Shown here one piece after another: positions 34,340-44,670 of a DNA stretch of 48,532 nt. The stretch comes from Gnetum montanum (lineage: Eukaryota; Streptophyta; Gnetopsida; Gnetales; Gnetaceae): assembly GCA_015680685.1 (NCBI GenBank), contig MNCI01015029.1, forward strand, positions 380,643-429,174. Reading direction: 5' to 3'. The notes under the pieces were generated by a model that made no database searches, was not told the DNA's origin, and saw only the letters and a program-made list of their open reading frames with translations. Both the position numbers and the translations under genes were made by a program. Each line of letters opens with the position of its first letter. The stretch's first letter is position 1.

Positions 34340-36808
34340 GAGTTAACTGGTGCAGCCTCTCGAAGATAACCCAAATTTCGGACAGCCTTATTTGCCTCCT
34401 GCTTGAAATGTCAACATTGCCTGCTGCAATCCCAATTATTATGTACCTTATCCGTGGGGTATCCCTGCCATATCTGTCCCTCCTACGGTGACAACTGCAT
34501 TTTCAAATTTATATCTTAAATATCATCCGCTTTTCTAGATATTACCATCTTTTCAATAAACTTATTTAAAATGTTAAGCCTGACATCTCCTCTTATTAGA
34601 TAAATCAAGCCTCTCGGCTATGTAAGCAATCTTTCCTGCTTTTTTCTAACCTCTTAAGCAATTTTTTCAGACTCAAATATTTTAAATCGCTAAATTCCAG
34701 AAACGGTCTATGCATGATGACTAAATTATGCAGCAAAATTATTTAAAGTCAGTGTACGATGGACTGCTTTTTTATTTACATCGAGGCCAAGCAAATTGCA
34801 TAGTTTGAGAAAAACATTGTTTGAATTTATGCGGAAGTACTTCAACAAAGGCCTCCAATCAAGCATAGTATGAATCATCAGTTCATGTGCATGCCAGCGC
34901 AGCTTCTGCAGATTCCCTTTCTCGCTGGTATTGGTTACTGTTTCATTTGTTTTTCTTTGTTGCTCCAATTTTGGATTTTAGCTGGGTCAGTAGATTTATT
35001 TTCCTGGGCTTTCGAATTAATTACATTGTAACATGTTATATGTGATAAATATAATTTCAAACATACGGCTACTGCATTGTAACAAAGGGTTGCTGCATTT
35101 CTTGTATTATACACGGTAGAATCTGCATGTAGTGTTTTGAGGTTATGTTTTGTTCCCCCACGAAAGGTAAAGATTGCAGTTTGAATTTAGGGTTTTCTTT
35201 TTCGATGTGTTTAAAAACTATAGGTTTGATGTTGAGGAATGACTTCTGTGTTCCGAATTTTGGCCTCTCGTCACATCTGAAAAGATAACGTGCTACAACA
35301 TTTTATTATGTTATTTAAATTTTTCACTTTGCATTTTACCCTGTAATTGTAAAAGGGTTCATAACCATGATCATCAACTTAGTTTCATCTCATCTACTTA
35401 TTAGTAGGTTGCAAGGCTGGAATTTCTTACTTTATGAAATCATAAATATATATATAAATTAGATACTTTATCTATATATTGATATTTTTAACCCATTTCA
35501 TATATAAAAATTAGATACTTTAATTCTATACAGATATTTCCAACCCATATATAAGCAACTTGACAAAATATTTCCAATACTAGTTAGTATATGAATTTAT
35601 CATAAAATTTATATTTTTTAATTTGATTATTAGGAAACTATTGAGCTTAGGCATAGTATTTTGTTTTCAAAATGATGAAGTCATTGTGGATCTATCCAAA
35701 ATTTACTGTTACTATTGAAAGTTATCAAATTTGATGCTTCTAATCCCTAGTTGCTAGCCACTACTCCATTGCCTCTAATTTTTTTTGCCAACCATTGTGA
35801 TGTTCCAAAACCTAAAAATAATTTAGTTGCTCTTTGGTTGTAGGAGTAAGCTAATCAAGAATTTGAGTGTGGGAATGCTACCTCTACATTACAATTATAT
35901 ACTAAGTTTATAAGAAATTTGTTTGAATGCATCTTTTCAATTGTATGCCAATTTAACATTGTCATGTTAGCTTTGCTTAGAAAAATATTCATATTTTTTA
36001 TATTTTTTTATAGTTTATTTTCAATCTTGACACAGAAAAACTAATTTTTCCATACAATTATGCAGAAAGCTAGTTGATGCTCTATGGTTTTGATATCATC
36101 AATATATTCATCTCCATATTATCAAATTTACTTAGGGACTCAAGGATTTTGACATTCTTAGCAAGCATTTTTTCTTAAGTTTAATGCTTTAATACTTAGA
36201 GTAGAAGGATTATCACCTGAAGCCATAGTGCTTATCCCATTAAGCGAGGTCTTGAAAGGGTTGGTAGATGAGCAAAAGCCTAACCTCTTCAAGGTACTAT
36301 GCCTAGGCTCAAATCCAGGTCTTTAGCTTGAGAAACAAACAACTTACGATCACTTTAAATAATAGTCCTTGTTTTAATACTTAAAGAAAACCTTCGAAAT
36401 CTCTAAAATATTTTTGGTCTAACAGGAATCAAGAAAGTATCATTTCTGAAAAATATGGATTTTCTGATAGATTATATGCATAAATGATTATTCACTTTGA
36501 GATCGATGAAGTATGAAATTTAAAAAGAAAATTTAATTTTGGATTGTAATTTTATTTTTATTTTTATTTTTACTCCACTAATTAGAAATCTCTCGATCAC
36601 CTAGAACTTGTTAGGCAAATGTGTAACAACTTGAATTACTTTTACAATTTATAATTTAGGTTCTTTGATATGTTGAAATGTAGTTTTATGGAAGGGATTT
36701 TACTCATTAGCGAATGAAAGATGTTAACTAATGTTAGTTGGTGGGTTTAAATTTTATTCGACTTTATTAAGAGTTATTTATGATTATCCTATAAACATAA
36801 AAGTCAAA
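34340..36808. other. AT-rich intergenic DNA
   Basis: No gene is supported. An 80-codon minus-strand open frame at 34726-34968 has no recognisable family. A SINE-like A-box/B-box pair is noted at 36262-36316. Confidence 0.4.
36262..36316 (+). repeat. Possible tRNA-derived SINE head (A and B box-like)
   Basis: TGGTAGATGAG (36262-36272) fits the pol III A-box consensus at 10 of 11 positions. GGCTCAAATCC (36306-36316) resembles a B box, with a 33-bp gap between. No tail or target duplication was defined. Confidence 0.22.
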
Positions 36809-37682
36809 CTCATGAGCGATGGAGTAATACAACACCCAACCATACAAGTCATAGGTGTTCATGCGTGACCAAATTGTAATCCATGGACAAAGTAGTGTGA
36901 TTATATTAGTAATTGATTTAAGTTCATGATTGTTGTCTTTCCATGTGGAGCTAGTGGTATCTTTGTCACGTATGGTTTAGCTTATAGTGAGGTATAAGAT
37001 AACTGATGTTGTTTGGCTCATTTGGCTCTTAGCAAACATAATGGAATGCAAATGGTTTCTAAACTTAGGTAAAATAAATCATGAGTCTACTCTAGCCTAT
37101 GCGATGGATATTTGTTCTTGAACTGCCATTCATGTCTTGGAGTCATGCAGTCATCACTAGGATTATCCAGTGTACCACTACTGGGTGTACCAGGTGATAA
37201 CAAAACTGGGTTACCAGATGACTACACTTAATGCTCAAAACCAATCATATATGCCACGTAATAACAGTGAAAGTGGTGTACCTAGAATAGTAAACATTAA
37301 CTAAGAAAGCAGTAATTAGTAATCTAAGTGAAAATAGTAAACATTATTCTAAGTAAATATAAATAAAACTAAGTGGATGTTGCAATGATGAAAAGTAATC
37401 TTGATCTTTATTTTTGATTGTGAAATGTGTTCAAGTACATCCCACTTGAATAAAGACTCTATACAATCACTTAACACCACACTACATGCATATATTGCTA
37501 AAGACTTAAGACTAAAATTGAGAAAACAAACTAAAAGAGTTTTGCTACTATGGGATTAAATTGTTGCTTGGAACATGCACCTAAGTGTCATATTTATAGG
37601 CAAGCATGTGTCCATGATATCAGATATTTGACATCATAGCTTGTACTCTAATATCAGATCTTACTGAAAAATGACTTTATCA
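36809..37682 (-). repeat. E3 3' LTR, diverged
   Basis: It aligns with the E1/E2 LTRs across blocks such as caaccata, cactaggatta.ccag and gggttacca...gactacactta. It has a minus-strand TATAAATA at 37591-37598 and only a relic of the GATATC array (37615-37660). It is the most diverged of the LTRs in this family here. Confidence 0.72.
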
Positions 37683-37685
37683 TAA

Positions 37686-37696
37686 CCCCCATGACT
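37686..37696 (-). other. E3 polypurine tract
   Basis: AGTCATGGGGG on the minus strand lies 3 bp from the LTR, as in E1 and E2. Confidence 0.65.
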
Positions 37697-37814
37697 AACT
37701 GAAAACTCGTACTTAAGTTAAAACAAAATGAGGATAAAGTTCCTTAAAAAATTAGGACGTAGATTTACATGAATGACTAACTATATACATGACTGTAAAT
37801 GTCGCAGTGTTGTT

Positions 37815-40594
37815 TTACAAAATTTGACATAAATCATGACATGACACTTTGAAACAAAATAAACAAAGCTTAGTGAAGCTTGATGTAGCATATGTAGTTC
37901 CTTGTGGTGGTGGCTCCTCCATCAGTTGCTTCCCCTTATCATTAGGCTTTTGGAATCTGTACTGGTTGAGCAATTTCGAAAGCTTTTGTTTCTTTCCTTC
38001 TGGGATCATGAACTGTTCATTTTGATGAACCAATGATTGATGGAGTCAGTACATCCCATGAGCATGGAAACTATAAAACTATGAGAAAATTGTCTTCTCT
38101 CCTTCTCAAATGCTTTGTTCTTTTCCCTTAACTCATGATAATCTATCAACCTTCTGGCTAGGTTCATTGCCACATCTTTCTACCCTTAGTAGCCAGCTTT
38201 AACTGCTTCAAGTTCTAAGTTTTCCATATGTAGTTTTTTAAAAGCATCTTTTATGTTTGCAAACTTCTTCTCATACAATACGTATGTGGTTGCTAGTTGT
38301 TCTAGCTTCTTTTTGGGCCTACCTACTATTAACATGGCCACGTTAGCATAATGAAGGTTAGCTAACCCCAGGTGTTCCTTCAAATCCTCTATTTGCAAGT
38401 CTTTTTTCTTACCTTCTCTTGGTAAACATGAGCATAACTATCTAAGATGGGTTGCTAGTTTGGATTTTGTGCTGATATGGAATTGATTTGGGATTTTAAC
38501 ATATGGATCTCCTTCTCATTTATTTATACATGTCCACCTAATCATGGAAGTGCTCCTTGATTCTCTCATGTTTCTTTACCTCATTTTGCCACATGCTAAT
38601 CTCTATAACTAATTTTTGTCTGATGGAGCATATCTCCTCCGTTGAGAGGATTATGTTTTCTCTCATGAGGTAGCTCATTTCTTGGTTTACCCTCATAAGC
38701 TATTCTCTCAACTAGTGAATGCTCTCCTCCAGGATGCTCTTTTGCTTCTCAATAGTGGTCAACCTCATGTTATCGACAATGAGTTTCTTATTCTCCTCTT
38801 GTGTTGCGGTGAGTGCCTTAGCATGTGCCTACATTTATGCTTCTACTACAGAGGCATTCCACACTGCTTTCTCCTTTTCATTATCTACTTGATTAGTTTT
38901 CTCTATTAGGTGATTCATTTATTTAGTTTTAAATTGATCTAGCTATTTTGACACTGAATTTAGCAAGAACTCTTCATTTAGCTCTTGAGGCTATGAGCTC
39001 TTCTTGTAGTTTGAGGATTTTATTCTTTGCATGCTCTGCCCTTGTTTTTGCCATGACTAGCTTGTCCTTCGTTGTTATTAGCTTTGACTACACTATAATG
39101 ACATCACTTGAAATGTCAAAAAGAGTTTTCATCACTTGTTCAGTCTGTAGTAGTCGATCAAGCACATCTTCATGATTTGTAAGAGTCATCGAGGTCCCAA
39201 CTAATATTTGAACATCTTTGGTTCTAGTTAGATATTCTGGTGGCATAACAAGTACGTTGAAAGATTCTTTAATGTGATTTTTGATCACCTCTATTACTCC
39301 GACCACATCTTGGTGTTGCATGACCATAATTGTGGTTCCTTCTTTTATCTCAAGAACCACTTGGAATGATGCAATGTTTCTAGAAATCTATTATGATCAT
39401 TGAGCCTCTCCTCTTGTTATGAGGATATTTATCCACTTGTAGGGTTTGTGGAAATGGTGGACTAGACTATATCAACAATAACACTATATAGATTGGCCTC
39501 ATCCCTCTCCCAATTAATGGTCTCTATAGTTTGTTGTAGATGACTCATCAATAGCCTATAATCCTATGGTAGTAGTGATGGAACTTGTTGCTAACTACTG
39601 ACTACTAGGGCCACTATTTTTTAGTAGTTTTTGTGGTTTCCCCAGCACTTGTTTCTTCCTCATCTTATTCTTTTTTTGGTGGTGTTGGCTTGAGTAGTTT
39701 AGCATATGAAGCACTCTGAGCCTTCCTAAAGACATCATTAGTGTACCCTCAGATTCTAGCACATTTACATAGCTTCTTGATTAGGCAAGGAAATGGAAGT
39801 ATTAGCTTCTTTGCCTTCTTTTCTTCAATCCACCTTTGGATCTTCATAAAGTAGAGTTTTTCAAGCTTGGAAGTGTATTTTCCCATCAAAATTACACTTC
39901 CCCTAGCCACATTTCTGGATAAGCTATTTAACCCTTTTGTAGGAAACAAGCGACATGTGAAAATTATGAAATAAATTCTTTCTTTTAGAGTTAATTCATT
40001 ATACCCCTTATCCTTTTTTCCATATGCTCATTTTAGCCATAGTTTTCTTGTTTCTCCATTTAATTAGGTGGATAGGTGTGCCACTTAGGCCCCTTCATTG
40101 GATATGTTTAGAGGCTTAGCTATTGCCTAAATTGAATATGATACAAAGACTCCTTCAATGTTAATCATAGTACTTTCTTCTTTCTTATGCCAAAATGGGT
40201 AAGTCTCCCCTTGAGACCATTCATTGTTTGTTGAAAGTATGTGCCATAATGGTGATGTCTGCAGCTATGTTTTTATTGCTTTAGGAACAAATTCCATGAA
40301 TGGACCAAAGTTTATTTCCACAATTACTATGGTTAGGATTAATCTCTCTTGAATGACTAGGAGGTAGTCTGGTGACAACGTAAGGTGGTTTCCTTGTTTT
40401 GGATCTTTGGGATTTGCTACCTCCATTTCGGCCAATTTTCTAGTAGTAAGTGTTTCCTGATGGATGCTGAAGGATTGAGCTTCCTACTCCTCATGGTTTA
40501 GATCTCATCCTCTTGTTTAGCCTCTACCTTAGCCTCGTGGTCTTTTACTTGTCAACTATGAAGGTCCTCCAATTGTTACTTTTTTTGGGGCCAT
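37815..40594 (-). pseudogene. E3 accessory ORF (putative plant transposon protein type)
   Basis: A minus-strand remnant of about 900 codons begins MAPKKVTIGG at 40594. Midway (39750-40000) it has IFTCRLFPTKG, MKIQRWIEEKKAK and LPFPCLIKKLC. These resemble the 'putative plant transposon protein' domain found in Athila-type extra ORFs. Further on it has coiled-coil-like segments (38186-38398) and the C-terminal MEEPPPQ shared with E2. Frequent stops and shifts make it non-functional. It lies in the sense orientation next to the 3' LTR, unlike the antisense gene of the Tat element. Confidence 0.6.
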
Positions 40595-41697
40595 CTTCCT
40601 TTCTAATTTCCTTTATTAAATTAATTCTTGGCTTATTATGATTACAAAGTTAGAAAAATTTTCAAAAAGAAACCCCATAGTCATTAGCTTTCTTATAACT
40701 CTTCATAGTTGTCCAATTTGTTCTTGTTTATGGCTCATAATTGTTAGTATGGCTTATCAAGGGAATCATATAAGTGTTTCTAGCTTAATTTATGTGAATT
40801 TTTTTTAAATTTTCCAATTTTATCCTTCAATATTACCTTAAAAATACCTTCTAGGCATTAGCAAATTTTGAAATTTTGACTATAATTTTCCTTACTAGCA
40901 TTCCCATGACTAAGATGAGCACTTTGGGATCAGATAGATTTGAAAATCATGAAAATTGGAGTGATAGCATGTAAAATATAGCTTGTAGAAGCTACGAGGT
41001 TAGAGCTCTTTGCTTAGGAAGAAAAATTGTAAAAACTCTCTTTAGATGCAAACGTGAAAATTAAAAATTCTGCTAAGTGTCAACCTATATATAGATTTTT
41101 TTGGATCCAATATTGGGATAGCTCTGATATTAGGTCTTAAAAGATTCAACTTTTCATTGATGTTTTTTGGATAAAAATGATTCAAGTGCAATTTTTGAAA
41201 GGGATAAAGCCTATGTAATAGTTCTTGGACTAGGAAAAAGGCATATTTGTTGAGAATTTCTCATAACAAGTAAATGAAGAAGGAATCTTGTGTAATGAAA
41301 GCTTAGTAAGTGTTGATGAGATGGGTAATGAATTCTTTGGTGTATGGATAGAATTATTTGATGCATAGGGAAACTTTTATGAACATTTATTATTTTTGGA
41401 AGGCTCAAGATGATGTGGAATTACTAGACAAGTATGAAATACAATAGTTCTACAAGTGGATCCTCCCTAAAGCAAGCTCCAACCCTTAGTACCCTTGTAT
41501 AACCATGCCTATAAGTGTCCTTAGGCACTCAAGGATTCAAATGTAATGCATACCTTTTTAGCAAAACACACATGTTAGTATCAACATACTGGAAAAATTA
41601 CACTATGTTATACAAAATCATAAGTTGTGATTATTCACATAGTGAGATAAAATGAACTTAGAAGGGATTGCAAGAATTGAGACATGAGGTATCTTAC
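40595..41697. other. E3 spacer
   Basis: No coding frame is supported. It is collinear with E2 at 8570-8713 and 26231-26850. Confidence 0.55.
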
Positions 41698-42575
41698 TGA
41701 TGAGTGGCGAGGTACCCCTACACTCAACCATATGAATACGAGCGTGCATGCGCGATCCGGTCGAACTCCGCAGACTAAATGCCTTAACGCCACAAGAAAC
41801 ACTTGGGGTTAATCGTTCGTTGTCTTCCCAGGCTTGCTTGTAAGTGTCACGGTGTATGGTTAAGCAAGTCTGAGGTATGTGATTTTTTTGGTATTTTTCG
41901 GTTTATCTTCTATGCTATCAGAGGAAAGGGTTGAGAAACTAAGGTAACTCTAACTAATGTCCTAAGTCTAAGTTAACTAGCATCAGCATCCGTTCCCACT
42001 TACCGGACACACCCTAAACTATGCAACTATGGCTTACCAAATGCTAATCGTTACTGGGATCACCACACGTAACGCAAGTGCTCGAAGTGGTCGTACTAAG
42101 GCACCTATTTAGCTTAAGTGTGATAAGCAGCCGATTCCTTAGCTAGCCGTACACACCCGTGGGTGCTCGTAACTAATTCGTACTTATCACACATTCTAGC
42201 CTAGCAATGAGTAGCCGATTCCTTGACTAGCCATACACATTGGACTACCACTAGGATTACCAAGTGCAGAATCCTGGAATACGCTACTGGGTTACCAAGC
42301 AGCCAATGCTCGTAATCAAGTCATACTCATGCGCACTAGGAAAGTAGTAAATAAACAACAATAAATGAAACAACGTGCGGCAAGGTTTATCCAATCAAGT
42401 TCGTCTTTATTGCCGTACACAACTTGGGTTCAGGTTACAAGCTGCTTGAATAAAGAGCCGTTCACTCTAGGACTCCTACTGCGGGCACATGGGAAAAATT
42501 CTAACTCTGGAGTGATCAATCTGCCAAAGCTTTGCTACTTCTAGCAAGGATTGGGAAATGAAGGAAGTGCCGCCT

Positions 42576-42583
42576 CTTATATA
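42576..42583 (-). promoter_or_regulatory. TATA box of the E1 LTR
   Basis: TATATAAG on the minus strand lies about 15 bp downstream of the GATATC array. Confidence 0.55.
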
Positions 42584-42598
42584 GATATGGTGACAGAC

Positions 42599-42662
42599 CG
42601 CGATATCGCAGGGGAAGACGGGATATCGCGGCGGCCGCGATATCGCGTACGTGATATTGCGG
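42599..42662. repeat. CGCGATATCGCG palindrome array in the E1 LTR
   Basis: GATATC/T hexamers lie at 42602, 42622, 42639 and 42653, each with CG-rich flanks. The copy at 42636-42647 is a perfect 12-bp palindrome. Confidence 0.8.
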
Positions 42663-42685
42663 CACATGCAGGTCGCGTCTCATCA

Positions 42686-42698
42686 TACCCCCATGACT
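42686..42698 (-). other. E1 polypurine tract
   Basis: AGTCATGGGGGTA on the minus strand abuts the LTR start. Confidence 0.75.
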
Positions 42699-44670
42699 AA
42701 ATGAAAACTCGTCCATGAGATCTTTACAATGATATCAGGTAGGTATGGGATTATTAAGGGAAATGGAACTAATGGGCTGACATGTGAACGGTCTTTATTA
42801 CAAGACTTGACAAAATTGGTGTTCATGATAACAAGGGTGAACACCTTATTACAATGACATCAGGCCATAGTTGGCAGCTGAGAGAAAAGAGGAGAGAGAA
42901 TAGAAGAGAAGAAGAGAGAAGAGTCTTATTGCTGCCAATGCCTAGATTGCACCTTCCGTTGTCCGTCCGTAAGCGCATTATCAATTCGGCTCCTTGCATA
43001 GTTGCTTCAGTGCAGCTCCATTTCAAGTGTTTGCACCAGATCCATCCTGTTGTTGTATGATTGTCATCTACACATACAACACAATCATATATTAGCAAGG
43101 GTAATTGAATCATTAAGTAAATCATACCTTGCTTCAGTGTAAGCTCATTGGCTAGGTTGTGGTATGGCTAATATGGATCTGGGAAAATGTGGATGATGAC
43201 TACCGAAGGTGTAGGGGTTAGGAAGAAAAACGAAAAAATCCGGGGCTTAGGATAAAAATCAAAAAATCAGGCCCCGTACCCCCATGACTAATCGCGAACC
43301 TCCGGTAGCGTTAGAATGGAGAAAGAAAAGGAGGAGGAAAGATAGGGAAATGGGACAACTATGGCATCAGTGAAGGGGATGTCATGATGGAAATGAACAA
43401 AAAATGTTAATTAATTGCAAAAATGTTAAGGAAAAGAAGTTAACTAATGTTCCAAATAGGAATGTTAGTGGGTCCTCCCCAAAGCAGGCTCATGTCAATG
43501 CCTTGACAATCCCACATTCGAAGAGTCTGTGGGCTCTGGGAATGTCCTTTGGAACAAGAGTTAAAGTCTTAACTGGAAGAATTTACCAAAAAGGAAACAA
43601 AGCATCAACCAAAATATACACTAATGATACAACCGGAAATGAGGTGAATAATGGAGAGAAAGATGGACATAACAGAAATGGAATGGAATCCCAAGAACAA
43701 GGTGGTGTATAGCCCCTTGTGTGTTTGATGATTAATGTGACTTGGCGAATCTCAGTCCAACTCAGGCCTCAAACCGACCACTTCCAGTGACTTCACATCA
43801 ATGCATTTGGTCAAACCATCCACTTGGATTACAAGGATGCATCTTCGAAGAGCCACCACCATTCCGACGAAACGAAGGAGAGAATGGAAAGCGAGAAGGG
43901 CCTTAGTTAGAGGGAACACTTCGGTTCCATAACCAGTGCTTGCAGCCCAAATTTTATTTCGTCTAAGGGGTGTCCTTTGAATCCTCACTTTTGCTTTTTT
44001 GCTTTTTTCTTTTCTTTTCTGTTTTCTCTTCTCTTCTTTTTTTTTTCTTTTTTTTTGTGTTTTGTGTTTTTATGCATGGGGACCACACCATGCAAAGACT
44101 TCTTATTTTTTTTGTCTCAGCTTCCGATTATTGGGTAACATCGGAATGGCAAGAAAACCCAAGAAGAAAACATCCAAGCACCCAAGTGAATGACCAACAC
44201 AAAAACATCAAGTTCCTTTGAAGTCACACCCTTTGGAATCCTTGAGTCGTTCCTTAGTTTGAGAAATGCCCAGTCACCAGTTCATTGAAGTTCTTATTAA
44301 AAGGGGAACTGTACATTTCCAAGCCAAGGGAAACCATAGACTTGATGGATGGATGGATGAAGTGATCTCATTGCCTGCCATATCAAAAGAACACACCTTA
44401 GTATTAACAATGTAACTTAAAGGTAAAAACCAAACATGAGCAATCAATGAAAAACAGTTCATCCCATCGCCCCAAACACTTATTAGGTGGCAAACTTACA
44501 TGATGGATGACACACACACACTCACAAAAAATGGAAAAAGTATAACAATGTTGTAAAACAAAAACAAGAAAGTTAAAGAAATTTGTAAAACAAAAACGTG
44601 GAAAACAAAAACGTTGTAAAACAAAAACATGTAAAACAAAAACTGAAAAAGAACTGAGGGCCTCATATGG
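42699..44670. other. E1 3' non-coding region
   Basis: No conserved frame is present. There is a T-rich tract near 43990-44060, A/C-rich acaaaaac words at 44560-44640, and extra copies of the polypurine 11-mer at 43279-43289 and 44690-44700 (the latter just inside gag-pro). Confidence 0.5.

Larger units (their letters stand above)
36809..41697 (-). mobile_element. E3: relative of E2, 3' part, interrupted by E1
   Basis: It comprises a 3' LTR (36809-37682), polypurine tract, accessory ORF (37815-40594) and spacer (40595-41697) collinear with E2. At 41697 the sequence is cut by the E1 LTR. In E2 the collinear sequence continues at about 26850 toward gag, so the E3 gag and 5' LTR should lie right of this window. 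Confidence 0.75.
41698..42685 (-). repeat. E1 3' LTR
   Basis: It is 988 bp, tgatgagtgg to tctcatca in plus reading. A minus-strand TATATAAG is at 42576-42583. Upstream of it is a palindrome array at 42599-42662, with a perfect CGCGATATCGCG at 42636-42647. Confidence 0.92.

Noticed and set aside
34726-34968. 80-codon minus-strand frame
   Set aside because: No recognisable domain, promoter or splice context; its length is within chance for AT-rich DNA scanned in six frames.
36809-37682. Independent, unrelated element
   Set aside because: Despite divergence, the shared blocks, TATA position and abutting PPT place it with the E1/E2 LTR family.
42823-43712. Frames of about 100 codons in the E1 3' region
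   Set aside because: They do not match the accessory ORF of E2/E3 or pol, and have low-complexity composition.
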